64,000 nucleotides of DNA, taken from Gautieria morchelliformis (lineage: Eukaryota; Basidiomycota; Agaricomycetes; Gomphales; Gomphaceae). The notes under the pieces were generated by a model. It saw only the letters and a program-made list of their open reading frames with translations, was not told the DNA's origin and did not search any database. The number at the start of each line of letters is the position of its first letter. Position 1 is the first letter of the stretch. Positions 1 to 10,114 of this stretch are shown piece by piece. Position numbers and translations under genes: made by a program. The stretch is taken from assembly GCA_015179125.1 (NCBI GenBank), contig WHVA01000087.1:62001-126000 (forward strand), read 5' to 3'.

Positions 1-107
1 TTGTATTAATACATCAGTGACAATAAATTCACTGAGAGAGTGTATTTGATTCTAGCTTTCTAAGAACTCTACCGAACCTTCCCTGCCATAGCCCCTAGTT
101 GCTAACA
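1..107 (-). repeat. LTR-like terminus, inverted relative to 5971
   Basis: Reads in reverse complement as TGTTAGCAAC... and matches the plus-strand segment starting at 5971 almost base for base (shared landmarks: GGTTCGGTAGAGTTCT, CAGTGACAATAAATTCACTG, TTGTATTAATA). It carries the small hairpin AGTGA..TCACT also seen in the other copia-type LTRs of the window. The window edge cuts it. It is probably the end of a decayed LTR; no partner LTR or target duplication was found. Confidence 0.5.
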
Positions 108-189
108 CTAGGACCCAGAAGCAACCCTTAGATCGCTGCGGGACACGCGGCAGCCGATGCTGGCCTACGTTGCGTAGTGACTAAGCGCT

Positions 190-440
190 GTCGGCTCTGG
201 GAACCAGTGACGCAATGGGGACACGTGTCAGGAGCAGGCGGTGTCCATGGCTCCGGCAGAACGTGCTCTGCGTATCAGGCACACGCAGCCATCGCCAGAC
301 CCCCGGCGCATGGAGAAAGTATTTATGCAGTGTATCCAATGTCCATGTGGGTGCTGCTGTGATACGGTTATACATTGAGAAGCAGCCTCTTCGCTGTCAC
401 CTCGCAACCCTCGCTCTTCTCTTGCCTCGCAAGTCTTCCC
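190..440 (-). repeat. R-A dispersed repeat, copy a
   Basis: On the minus strand this carries the R-A landmarks in order: GTTGCGAGGTGACAGCGAA, CACAGCAGCACCCAC, CTGCATAAAT, CTTTCTCC, GGTCTGGCGA, GACACGTGTCCCC and GCGTCACTG. The same ordered landmarks occur near 10.9, 16.7, 27.3, 42.2, 52.1 and 54.7 kb. No coding function is visible. Confidence 0.6.
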
Positions 441-1090
441 TGGCTATGCCCCCTGCCGAATGATGCACTATAATTGAATTGTTAATCACACGTGCTAGGT
501 ATATCCCCGACTCCGACTGAAAAAGCAGGGAGGGTTCTCAGGTTCTGTCGCAGAGCCACATCATGGGGTCGGATGACTGACAATCGAGACTCTGGAGCAT
601 GCTGGTCAAACGAGTCATGTGTGACAAGGTCACACCACCAGCGCGCGGCTTTAGTGATGACGCGTTCTTTACAGACGTCCAACCGTCATAGCCAACAATC
701 AAGGTACTTCTGACAGAAGTCGTGCCTATGCCGGAACTCATGTTGGTCAAGCTCCTGGTGTTGAAAAACCGGTCATACTTGACCGATCACCGAGATCACA
801 CACCCTTTGTCCACTTAGCGCGTTGTCCCTTGCCACAGCCCCTTTTGTATATTCACCCCATTGTTCTACCCTATTGTTCTATTCCTCTTTGCGAGTACAA
901 AAGGTCACTCTAGCTAGTATAAGTAGAGCCCCGATTGTACGACGACCTCTCAGCTTCTCCTGACGTTGTCTTAGGTATTTAGTCCTTTCTACTAATAGTA
1001 TTAGCTTCTCCTGACGTCGTCTTAGCCTTAGAGTCTCTGTCTCAGACCTCTGCACCTACACCTGGAACTCTCACTTTAATCAATCAGAAT
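441..1090 (+). other. No gene; possible decayed LTR with promoter-like signals
   Basis: No supported gene. Positions 770-785 hold the hairpin CGGTCATACTTGACCG, which resembles the GGTCA-TACT-TGACC hairpin of the copia-2 LTR (near 45211). It is followed by a TATA-like TATAAGTAG at 918 and a direct repeat of CTTCTCCTGACGT at about 953 and 1005. A degenerate copia-type LTR is a reasonable guess, but its ends cannot be placed. Confidence 0.3.
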
Positions 1091-1174
1091 AAGATGCATA
1101 GTGGTCGTACCAGATAGAGGGAGAGGGTACACTTCTAATTATGTTGCATGTACAGGTGTCCCTAACGGATCATG

Positions 1175-2395
1175 TCAGTCTTTGTTTGACCCAAGAATAT
1201 CCTTCAATTGAGTCTTTGGGATGGCCGCCGGGGAAGCTAATCGCTTGAGCCGTTTGTGCCTCTCTTGCTCGTACGCGAATGCGTAACTGATCAAGTTAAA
1301 TTCTGAAAATGCCGTTCTCAATAAATGATATTCCGCACGGAATGCCAGGCACAGTATTGATTGCAGGGTTGGCTGGTGTTGGCACAACGCTGTCTGGTTG
1401 AAACCCGAGTGGAACTACACAACATAGTGAGGTGCACTGAAAAACTATACAGTTATCTCAAAGCATTGCGCTTAACTTACTGGTAACGACGGGGTATCCT
1501 GCGATCGCTGCTGGTTTAGAGGTGAAACCTGAGAGATCGTCGAAACGGTGATATAGTAAGTTTATCAAGTGCAGAAAGACATGCCTCTGGTGGGTAACAG
1601 AAGGGCGTCCAGTTTAAATTTTTGCAGAGTACCGTCGATGTCGTGAGTGCGACCCAGGTGGGCATCCGCCGTCAGAGCCTGGAAACAAGAGGCATTGACT
1701 TCGGTCGCTTGCGAAGTGATAAATATGACGTTCTATGAGTAGCATATTTCCGAATCCGTGAGTTCACTTACTGAGATTGAGAAGTGTAGAACGGCGGTAT
1801 CAGCTCTAAATTAGCGTGTTCAGTGTTGAACGTAATGAGATCAGCCATGTTCTTCACCCCATTTGGTACCTCGACAAGACTAGCGATGTATTTGTTGACA
1901 TCCACCTAGAATAACTCACCAGCATGTCTGAAAGATGATATGTTACTGTCAGTCACGCTGGACACCTTGAAATCCACGCTGAGCACAGTTCATTTTGAAG
2001 CTATGAGCTCTTGTGCATCTGGGAAATCAGCCGGATCGACGATGGTTGCACCCAGCTCCTTCATTATTTCCAACGAAGCGTTACAAGCAGCGATGATGTT
2101 CGTGTTGTTCCCTTGGAATAATATTGGAACCCCCAGACGAACGCCCTTCAAGGCGTCTTTCTGTAGCGCCTTGGTGAAGTCAGGAACAGGCTGAGGTTGA
2201 ATGAGGATAAAGTTGTCCAGTGGATCTGGTCCAGAAATGACGGACATTGTCATGTAGCGCCAACAGTATCTTGGCGACTGGAGATTGGGATAACTCGTGC
2301 AAGGTATTAGAGACGGGTCCCTTCGCTGGTGAGCCGTCCCTTCTCCAAGCCACCCTGCAGTTCTGATGTGGAGACCTCATACAAATCTAGAAACT
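1175..2395 (-). pseudogene. Amidase-signature family gene, C-terminal half, decayed
   Basis: Amidase-signature enzymes hydrolyse carboxamides with a Ser-Ser-Lys triad. Here only the region after the triad is present. Reading the minus strand from about 2295 down: VISGPDPLDNF, DFTKAL, RLGVPILFQGNNTNI, LGATIVDPADFPDAQEL, then an exon at about 1906-1774 (VDVNKYIASLVEVPNGVKN), a short exon with PAAIAGYPVV, and a C-terminus with PTPANPAI, SYAFAYEQ and AAIPKTQLKD, stopping at 1175. Short introns with plausible GT..AG ends separate the pieces. There is at least one frame break near 1330. The glycine/serine-rich triad region is missing upstream, so this copy cannot be catalytic. Related pieces lie on both strands between 2690 and 4524. 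Confidence 0.72.
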
Positions 2396-2400
2396 CCCTG

Positions 2401-2689
2401 GATCTGCGATCTCTGCAACGATGAAGGTGAAAGCACAGCCTGATCTGGAGGATCAGTGAAAAGCGTATCCACGCATGGTGGTCTCTATTGTGCGTCAGAC
2501 TCCAAGTAGACGCATACTCAGAACGGAGTCACGTATGGCGGGGTCAAGCCGGGTGGAGATTGCGTTGGTATTGCGTGTGGATTATGCATGGTGCGTTGGT
2601 GTGGACATGCACGATTGAGAGTCTTGACACAAATCATGGCTTGGGTCGGACTATTGTGTCGTCACTACTGTACAGTTACCCATAACCTG
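2401..2689. other. No gene seen
   Basis: I found no feature that I can support between the decayed amidase on the minus strand and the amidase pieces on the plus strand. Confidence 0.4.
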
Positions 2690-2734
2690 GCTCCTCAGAA
2701 GCCACTGGCACCATAAGAGCCCATGTGAGAACCG

Positions 2735-3183
2735 GCTCCATTCGTCAAGGATAATATTGCTACTCTGCATGAGGAAGGTATGCCTCAAGTATGGCCTTGC
2801 TATACCCAGGGATGGAGTTCCTACCGTTAGGGATGAATACCAGCGCTGTCCCATTTGTGACTCATTTTGATCTGAGTTAACATGTTTCTCAGTGTAGGAA
2901 GCTTTGCATTGTTGGGATCAGTGGTTCCTCGTGACGCAGGGGTCGCCGCGAGACTCCGTGCATCTGGAGCGGTGAGACCGGCCGGGGTACCACTAATTGT
3001 GTATTGCCTCTAGTTACCTTTCACAGATTATCCTTGCGAAGCCACCCCTTTCAGAATGGGCACATTTCCATGGAGGTTTACCAAATGGCTTTTCAGGCTG
3101 TGGCAGTCAAGCACTTAATCCATACTTCCCGCAAGGCGATCCGGGTCAAGTTCCGGCAGTGGAATCTAGTCGACATCGTAAAG
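2735..3183 (+). pseudogene. Amidase fragment 2 (N-terminal/middle exons)
   Basis: Plus-strand amidase exons. One ends in VKDNIATLHEE at 2777, followed by an intron at about 2778-2897 (GTATGC..GTGTAG). The next exon carries GSFALLGSVVPRDAGVAARLRASGA. After another probable intron ending in TTTCACAG at about 3040 comes an exon with KPPLSEWAHFHGGLPNGFSG and NPYFPQGDP, the usual run-up to the Gly-Ser-rich active-site loop of this family. At that point the reading runs out. The joined sequence goes straight into a different amidase segment (3155 onward), which indicates a rearrangement. Confidence 0.65.
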
Positions 3184-3640
3184 GTACCGTTGCTGATGTA
3201 TATAATGACTCGTTGATGTGCAAGTTTGTTTTGGCAGGCGTATATTGCCCGAATTTTGGAGGTCAACCACCAGGTTGCCAGTCTTCGTGCTGTTATCGAG
3301 ACCAACCCCAATTCCCTGCAGCAAGTGTCTGCGCTTGATATTGAACGGAGGCTGAAAGGAAAGCGCAGTGCGCTACATTGATACCAATTCTTGTCAAGGA
3401 CAATATTGCTACTCTTCATGAGGAAGGTATGCCACTTTGTTGTTTACATGCCCAAGAACTGACTTCCGAGTCGTGCTAGGGTTGAATACTCCTGCTGGTA
3501 GCTGCATCTGAGAACTATTTTACCATATCCTTACATTTTCTTTGTAGGAAGCTTCACATTATTAGGATCAGTGGTCCCCCGTGACGCTGGCATCACTGCG
3601 AAAATCCATGCATCGGGAGAGGTGAGGAGGTCTTGGTCTG
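3155..3640 (+). pseudogene. Amidase fragment 3 (N-terminal exons)
   Basis: A short exon end (LVDIVK) is followed by an intron at 3184-3237, then AYIARILEVNHQVASLRAVIE and SALDIERRLKGKRSALH. This is the canonical start of fungal amidases of this group. A stop follows SALH where the family has HGIP, so the copy is broken. The exon continues to HEE at 3426, then an intron at 3427-3547 (GTATGC..TTGTAG) and GSFTLLGSVVPRDAGITAKIH. It overlaps the end of fragment 2, as expected for a tandem copy with a deletion between the units. Confidence 0.65.
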
Positions 3641-3870
3641 GACTTACTCAGATCCCCTCGAGGAAACTAAGGATTGATTGCTTGACCACCATGGGCAGAG
3701 GAGCAGCACGGAAGATCTCCACGGAAATGTGCCCACTCGGATAGGGATATTTTTCCAAGCATAATCAACATTAGATGATAAAAAGGGCATGGGAGTGCAA
3801 TGGCAATTGGAGTTGCAGCCGGTAAAGCGCAGGTTCTTGTCCTTTGATACAAGCTTAGCATTTACAGGCC
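3640..3870 (-). pseudogene. Amidase fragment 4, inverted
   Basis: The minus strand reads IMLGKISLSEWAHFRGDLP then GGQAINP and an in-frame stop. This corresponds to the KPPLSEWAHF exon of fragment 2 but on the opposite strand, wedged between plus-strand pieces. The flanking bases show no coding match that I can defend. Confidence 0.55.
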
Positions 3871-4025
3871 CTCTCGGTACTGAGACTGGTAGGAGTATTA
3901 TTTCACCCAGCACCAAAAACAATTTGGTTTTAAACCGACAGTTGGACATCTAGGGCAGGAGGTAAATCCTTCATGTCACATTATGACCCTGAGGGCTGTC
4001 TGCATGACTTGTGCCACCAGTTATC

Positions 4026-4524
4026 CCAATTTCACATCATCAAGATATGGTCGGCACCATGTGCTGATGTGTAGCAGATGCTGCAACAAGCCTGTCTGTC
4101 ATTGCTGGACTGGACCCCTTCGACAACTTTATCCTCTACCAATCTGAGCATGTCCCAGATTTTACCCAAGCATCACAGAAGGACACCTTGAAGGGTGTCT
4201 GTCTTGGGACTTCAAGGTTATTCTTTGGAAATGGCATGAACATCATCTCCGCTTTTAATGCTTCCTTTGGAAATATTGAAGCAGTTGGGCACAACTATTG
4301 TGGACCCGGCTGATTTCCCTGATGCTCACAAGCTCTTAGCTTTGCAAACTGAGACCACTGTACTCAATGATCTCATCATGGGAATGGCATTTTACAAATT
4401 CAAATTAATCAGTTATGTGTTTGCATATGAGCAGAAGGCTCACAATCTGCTGAAATGGGTAGCTTTCCTTGCGGCCATCCTAAAAATACAGCTGAAGGAT
4501 GTGATTGGGTTGAGTGAAAATTGA
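4026..4524 (+). pseudogene. Amidase fragment 5 (C-terminal part)
   Basis: The plus strand reads VADAATSLSVIAGLDPFDNF, VPDFTQASQKDTLKGVCLGT and NIISAFNASFGN. After a frame change it continues with LGTTIVDPADFPDAHKLLAL, then jumps to KFKLISYVFAYEQ and ILKIQLKDVIG before the stop at 4522-4524. It therefore matches the minus-strand copy at 1175-2395 but lacks the middle exons (an internal deletion). The solo-LTR-like repeat at 4548 begins 23 bases after its stop. Confidence 0.68.
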
Positions 4525-4547
4525 GATAGCGTTCCCTTGGGGAGACC

Positions 4548-5833
4548 TGTCAAGATTGGTTTTTAGGCGTTAATATCGTGTATTAGTGAACACAGCGAAT
4601 GCCCGAATAACTTGTGCGAAGAGATATGCTGTTCGGCGAATAAGGTGAACCAACAAATGTTCAGAAGATAAGAGGGCTGCCTGAACGGAGCTCACCCTAT
4701 AGCAAAAATAGCCCATGGCACTCGATGATGTAATGTGCAAGGTGTCACGGAAAGGTTGTTTAAGTAGTAACAATCCTTTCGCCGGCGAAGGCACCCCTTT
4801 GGAGCCCTTCGCCGACAGCACAGACAATAGTTCGAAGGCTAAAGTAACGAAGGTGAAGTACGAAAACTCACCAGTGGTGTTCAAGTCCTCCTCTGGTCGA
4901 AGATAGGAATCTACAGGTGTGGGGCTCAAGACGATGATCACAGTGAGGTCAAGTTTTGCACCAAGATAGACATATGATCACTGAACTGGGGGATATACAT
5001 GTGAATGTAAACTACTTATATCGAATGCTCGTATGGTATCAGTGAATTGGAAAGAGGCCGTCATGAGTCAGGGTTAGATAGGGGTGTGCAGTCATGATAC
5101 AAATAGATGAAATAAATATACAATAGAATGAAAGAGGAGTGTGAACATGAAACGAGGGAGAGGAAACAGGGCAAAGGTACCAAAAGTGCCTTGAGACCTG
5201 CATACATGTTACCCTGCACAGACTCTTGGTCTGCTGGGTTGATCCCACACGATCTACAGGTAGGACATCCCGCGAATGCATTCTGGCCATAGGAACACCC
5301 AAAGGGGGTTGAGTCGAGAAGATGATGGGACCAGTGATGAGCCATCAATCCGGGTAAAGGATGTTGATCCTGCTTGATGGCGTGCCTGCTGGTGAATGAT
5401 GCGAGTACCGAATGGTCATTTGGCAAATGTGGCGAATAGCAAATGGAGCGAAGAGTGAATGGAGCGAAGCCAAGCGAACATGGAAGAGTGGGGAAAGGGA
5501 AAACAGGGATGGCTGGGTACAAGAAATACACAAGTCATGACAGCCTGCACCTCCTTGTGATTCATGATGGGACCAGTGATGAATCATCAATCTGGGTAAA
5601 GGATGTCGATCATGTTTGATGACATGGCTACTGGCGAATGATGCAAGTAGCAAATGGTCATTTTGGAGAATGCGGCGAATAGCGAATGGAGCTAAGAGGG
5701 AATGGTCATTTTGGCGAATGCGGCGAATAGTGAATCGAGCAAAGAGTGAATGGAGCAAAGCCAAGCGAACATGGAAGAGTGGTGAAAGGGAAAACAGGGA
5801 TAGCTGGGTACAAGAAATAAATGAGTCACGACA
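4548..5833 (+). repeat. Large LTR-like repeat, copy A (family of the 11332 solo LTR)
   Basis: It starts TGTCAAGATTGGTTTTTAGG and ends ..GTCACGACA, collinear with the repeat at 11332-12607 over its length (shared: AGTGAACACAGCGAATGCCC, CCTTCGCC.ACAGCACAGA, GGGTTGGATAGGGGTG). The TG..CA ends fit a retroviral-type LTR. No matching target duplication is visible (AGACC on the left, ACTGT on the right), so this is an older or rearranged copy. Long antisense ORFs over 5061-5764 come from its tandem repeats and are not genes. Confidence 0.6.
5317..5833 (+). repeat. Tandem duplication inside LTR copy A
   Basis: Two units of about 225-270 bases (5317-5542 and 5562-5833) both run from GATGGGACCAGTGATGA to ..TACAAGAAATA. 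The second unit contains a further internal duplication of a roughly 40-base GAATGGTCATTTTGG..GCGAATAG block. Confidence 0.7.
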
Positions 5834-5970
5834 ACTGTATAGTGGAAATCTCAGCGAAGCTCATTCGTCCTGCCCTGCAGTGATACGAGTCCCATTGAGT
5901 CCAACCTGCATGGAGGCTGCAACTGACACTATCTAAATGCGTCCTGAGCATGTGGGTCTGTTGTGGAGTG

Positions 5971-6170
5971 TGTTAGCAACTCGGGGTTATGGCAGGGAAG
6001 GTTCGGTAGAGTTCTAGAATCAAATGTACTCAGTGAATTTATTGTCACTGTTATATTAATACAATACCTAGAATCAAATGTACTACATGATTTTCAGTCA
6101 ACATGCTATGAAAATATAAAGAACACTACTCACCTCTCTCAGTGAATTTATTGTCACTGGGAGAGGAGTA
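5971..6170 (+). repeat. LTR-like terminus, partner of the inverted copy at 1-107
   Basis: It starts TGTTAGCAACTCGGGG and matches the reverse complement of 1-107. It contains two copies of the hairpin CTCAGTGAATTTATTGTCACTG (about 6030 and 6138). The far end of the LTR is not recognisable. Confidence 0.45.
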
Positions 6171-6399
6171 CTATTCTGTCTCAGAATGCATATACGTGCA
6201 CCCGGCCCTTTAGCGCTCAAGAGCTCGCGCGTCGAAGTCATTTCAAACTCCGCTGGGTGCAGCCGCCTGTGAAAATAGAGATAACAAAATGAAATGGAGA
6301 GGTAGAGAGTGACTGGAAATTTTCGAAAATAATCAGAGAGGTGAATGCATGGTACAAGAACAATGTGAGAAGAGATTGAAACACCATACAATAAATTGA

Positions 6400-7723
6400 A
6401 TACATTATGCTTGATTTTGGTGCAGGCGACAGCGAGAAGCAAACTGGGCTCAGGGATGGAAGGGTGCATGTTTAACATGAAGGTTTCTTCTTCGCCAAGT
6501 TTCATGATTAACCCGAAGGCGACTGCGCTGATTAGGGTTATATGCGGCGTTACCCTCCTCGTCGGAGGTGGATCAGGAGGTGAAGAATGGAATGGGAGGT
6601 GGTCATCGATCAGTTATTCTTTACATGGTATACAGGGATGAAAATGATTCGGAGTAGGCCCTGCTTTTGGTCGAATAGGTTTGGTTTCTACTATGGGTTC
6701 TTTCGTGGCTGAAAATGGACGAATGAGATTGTTAGGAAGTGATATAGAGGACTCAGAGGAGTGATTCTCGATAGGCTTGGTTGAGAGAAGTAAGGGTTCG
6801 CCATCCACGTTGAATGTCTGTTCATAACCAGAAAGATTCGGAATAGGAGCGGGCGAAGAAGCGACGTCCGGTGGAAGGACCGGGATGTAGGAGAGTGGTC
6901 CAATCGCCGTGTTCGGGATATACCCCAAGGATGGCAGGGACGGATGCAAACCAGGAACTGGCGGTGGCGATGTCATTGATGCAGTGTGGAGTTCGGGGAT
7001 ACTGTCGAAGATAGTCGGCGGGGAAATCATCGTACAGGCCATAGCGACCGTCATACGTGGGAGCATGAAGCCGGTGCCGGAAGGAAAGGTAATTGAGAGG
7101 GAGCCCCAATCGATCGTGGGTTTCGTAGAGTGAAGCCACGGAAGCCCAAGAACGATTGCGGCTGAAGGGTGTAACTTTGTGACAAGTAGTGAAACGTCCT
7201 GCGAAGAGGAGTCGCTGAAAGTGAGACTAGTATCTAGATATTCGTGAATGAAACCAGCAGTGGCTGGCTTTCCGTCGAAAAGAGAGAGAGCGATCGGCGA
7301 ACCGAGTGATGTACATATGAAACCAGGACGAGAAGAAAAGGAGCTATCAATGAAATTGGAAGTGGCACCAGAGTCAATGAGAGTAGTGATTGAGTTAGAG
7401 AGACCGGGAAGGTGTACATGGATGATGAAGGATGAATCGGAATGGGAGCTAATAGAGGCGAATAGACACACTGGTGGTACAGAGTCAATCGGGCTGGTAT
7501 TCGGAGGCGTAGGATGTTTATTGGCAAGAGTTGAGCAGAATGAGTCTAGTAGGAGAGATGATCCAGGTCCGCCAAGTAGGGCAGAAAGCTGTGCGAAGGA
7601 TTGGTACGGGGAAGAGCGACCCATGGAGGGGTAAGGCTGTCCCGCGAATAAACGAGGCTCAGGCCCGCCAGGCAAGGCGAGAAGAATCTGTAGAGAGGAG
7701 TGTTGGAAGAGAGCTTGTCCCAT
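6400..7723 (-). pseudogene. Ty3/gypsy polyprotein remnant: protease and pre-RT linker
   Basis: The open frame 7723-6614 holds a retropepsin-like domain: TLIDSGATSNFID (the D-S-G-A catalytic turn, near residue 138) and, about 75 residues later, IVLGLPWLHSTKPTIDW, the conserved strand seen in Ty3/gypsy proteases. A proline-rich tail follows. Beyond the stop at 6614 the minus strand still reads SAVAFGLIMK and FMLNMHPSIPEP, which resembles the linker before gypsy reverse transcriptase. The match then fades at about 6400. No RT, RNase H or integrase remains, so the element is a truncated relic. Confidence 0.7.
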
Positions 7724-7916
7724 GAAGGGGAATAAGGAAGGCCTGCCAAGTGGGGCAGGAGTCTAGAGAACATTCGGTGTGGGGGGAGGCGACCTTTGAA
7801 ACGATGATGCTGTCCCTCGAATAGGTGTGGCGTAGAGTGTGCGTGAAAAAAGATGGTGAATGGATAGAATGAATACTTTGATTGTAGCTGTTAGTTATAC
7901 ATCACTAATGATGTCA

Positions 7917-8010
7917 ATGATGATGCTGTGTGCCCCTAGGTGGATAATCCATCGATGATGATGTATGCCCCTAGGAGGATAATCCATTGATGATGATGTA
8001 TGCCCCTAGG
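7917..8010 (+). repeat. Short tandem repeat, about 36-base unit
   Basis: Three units of ATGATGATGTATGCCCCTAGG with a GATAATCCAT spacer lie back to back between the gypsy Gag and protease remnants. Confidence 0.75.
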
Positions 8011-8014
8011 AAAT

Positions 8015-9016
8015 ACCCCTCTAGAATCCAATAACAAACTCAGCGAATGTGGTCATGTGGCGATTGACACGATGGGTGTTGAGCATCTTAAGCCTGCGAA
8101 TAGCTCGCTCAGATACCTGGATGATGTTGGCCTGACCAAAAAGATGATTAAGTTCGTCGACAAAGATAAGCCAGTTGCTCAGAATGGGAGGTTCTGGGAA
8201 CTGAATGAGGAAAGGTTGCCACCAAATCAAGGCAATGTCGCTGAGGTAGGATGCTGCGTAGGAGACTCGCTGTTGCTCCTGCTGAAACTTTCAGGGCTTG
8301 TTGTCGAAGACCATGATACAACTAGTGATGAATGTTCGGAGAAGGCGGGGTTCTTTCCCTGTGAATTTGTCAGCTTTCGCAGCGTCGGAGTCACCATCAG
8401 GGACAGCCTGAGGGTAGGTGAAAGGAAAGGGATAATAGGGATTCCACGGGAACCCTGGTTGCGGCCAAGGCCCTCCACCAAAGGGCGGAGGTGGGCCAGG
8501 AGGTCCGGGGGGCCTGGGTGGCCCGGGAGGTGGTGGAGGAGGCGGTGCAGGCCCGCCAGGTGGGGCAGGAATCTGTGCCAGAGGCTGCTGCGGGGGAGGT
8601 CATCCCACGAATGGAAAAGGCGCAGATCCACCAGGTGGGGCAGGAATCTGGGCCGGGGGCTGTTGCGGGGGAGGTTGTCCGGCGAAGGGGAGAGGTTGTC
8701 CCGCAAATAGAAGAGGTGCAGGCCTGCCAGGTGGGGCAGGAATCTGAACCAGAGGCTGTTGCGGGGGAGGTTGTCCCGCGAAGGGGAGAGGTTGTCCTGC
8801 GAATGGAACAGGCACAGGCCTGCCAGGTGGGGCAGGAATCTGGGCTGGAGGTTGGTACAGGGGAGGTTGTCCCACAAACGGGTGAGGTTGTCCTGCGAAT
8901 AGAGGTGGGGCACTGCCGAAAGGCAAAGCATTCAGATCATAATAGGGCACGCCAGTAATGGGATAGCCAAGATGTTCCTCGGGCGCAGGGTCATCATGAT
9001 GTCCCTGGTCTGCCAA
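8015..9016 (-). pseudogene. Ty3/gypsy Gag remnant with proline-rich repeats
   Basis: From the ATG at 9016 the minus strand encodes a long Pro/Gly-rich region made of repeated FAGQPLPFAGQPPPQQP and QIPAPPG blocks. After frame changes it continues with DKFTGKEPRLLRTFITSC, VSYAASYLSDIALIWWQP, NWLIFVDELNHLFGQ and RLKMLNTHRVNRHMTTFAEF. The last pieces are the retrotransposon Gag capsid signature (the WW.P and F...L...FGQ positions). Frameshifts and stops make it non-functional. The protease remnant lies downstream on the same strand, in the normal gag-pol order. The plus-strand ORF over 8491-8958 is a shadow of the repeats. Confidence 0.7.
8515..8935 (-). repeat. Minisatellite in Gag, unit about 90 bases
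   Basis: Four to five imperfect units, each containing GGTGGGGCAGGAATCTG and GGTTGTCC.GCGAA. They correspond to the FAGQP/QIPAPPG repeats of the Gag remnant. Confidence 0.75.
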
Positions 9017-9360
9017 AGGTGCCTTGCGAGGGGGAGTAGGTTGAGAGCTGACTCAAGTATGGTCGCTATGTACCGAATGGTGAAGACTGCGAAGAGCCTG
9101 CGAAGAGTGTGAAGAAGCATGTGAGTGATGCCAATGCGATGAAGAATTGTGTGAAGTGGGTGTGTGAGCCCGAGATTCTGCGTGTACAGGGGTGGTATGC
9201 CTAGAATTGAGAGGAGATGTAGGCTGGTGGTTAAGAGGACGCTGGGCGTAGTGCACGTCGAGAAAAAGGTTTGGAGTGTGACTAGGCGAAGCAGGTGGCA
9301 AGTGGGGTTGTGCGAAGGCCAATTGTAATCGGAGTCCTGAAGCACCGGCAATCCATGGGA
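9017..9360 (-). pseudogene. Low-complexity Ser/His/Pro-rich segment between two retroelement gag pieces
   Basis: The minus strand is open from 9412 to 9053 with a Ser/His/Thr-rich composition and no recognisable domain. It lies between the gypsy Gag (start 9016) and the copia gag piece (ends near 9360). It may be the gypsy Gag leader, but I cannot show that. Confidence 0.35.
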
Positions 9361-10110
9361 GCCGCTGCCTGGGGTTTCCCACGGCCTTTGGATGCTGCAA
9401 GTGCGTTCTCACTGGCTTTCAGTTGCCGTTCTTCGATTGCTAACCGTTTGAACTCATCGACCAGGGTTCCGACGACCTGATCGGGCTCCAACTTCGCCTT
9501 CACATGCCACGGACATCGCAATCGCATTTATCAGCGGGCGGTACGACTTAGGGAGCGAGCCAAGGATAATGGTGACTAGGTCATCGTCGGTAAGTGTGGC
9601 GTTCATCCCTGCCAGTTGTTCCTGCATCCTCATGAGTGCCTCCAAGTGCATACGGACATTCGACTTGTCCTTCCACTTCATTTTGTACATCCAGCGCCGC
9701 ATATCCACCTTAACGGTGAGTGCCTTTGTTTCGTGCTTCTCACACACGGCATCCCACACCTCCTTGGCTGTAGGGAGGTTTCGGATCTCAATGAGGAGGC
9801 TATCGGGGACCGTGGTAAATACCTGGGCCATGATTGTGGCCTCCCGCTGATTGTAGTCTTCCCAGCGCTTTTCCAATGCGTCCAGGTCCTCCTCCTCCTT
9901 CTCCGTTAGCGTGTGACCGCTAGGGTAGGTGGGGATCGGAGGGGGGATCCTGGCAGTCCCGTCCAGGTGATGTTTGGCACAACAGGTCGCCGACAGGGTT
10001 GCTAACGTCTGACTTTTCCAGGTGACCCAGTTCGTGCCGTCCCTGGCCAGCTTGGGGACGACGAACGACTTAGAGGTTGCGGTAGACATCGTGGGCTCTG
10101 CGAGGCCCAT
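9360..10110 (-). pseudogene. Copia-3 gag fragment (copia-2 relative)
   Basis: It begins MGLAEPT with ATG at 10110, directly after the primer-binding-site sequence, exactly as in copia-2 (start at 49540). It shares SFVVPKLARDGTNWVTWKSQ, QREATIMAQVFTTVPDSLLI, KALTVKVDMRR, MRMQEQLAGMNATLTDDDLV and SLPKSYRPLINAIAMS with that element at clearly less than full identity (UBN2-type copia Gag). A frameshift near 9510 moves the frame to KLEPDQVV and RLAIEERQLKASENALA. Similarity stops at about 9350-9365, before the zinc knuckle, where non-copia sequence begins. It is a 5'-end fragment only. Confidence 0.75.
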
Positions 10111-10114
10111 AACC

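Noticed and set aside
5061..5764. Long antisense ORFs (139-156 codons)
   Set aside because: They arise from the tandem GCGAATGGAGCGAAG-type repeats inside an LTR and have no protein motif.
1..6066. Inverted ends at 1-107 and 5971 as the terminal repeats of one 6-kb DNA transposon
   Set aside because: Each looks like the start of an LTR and flanking 5-mers do not match; the content between is amidase relics and another LTR, not a transposase.
8491..8958. Plus-strand ORF of 155 codons rich in VGQESG
   Set aside because: Shadow of the proline-rich minisatellite in the gypsy Gag on the minus strand.
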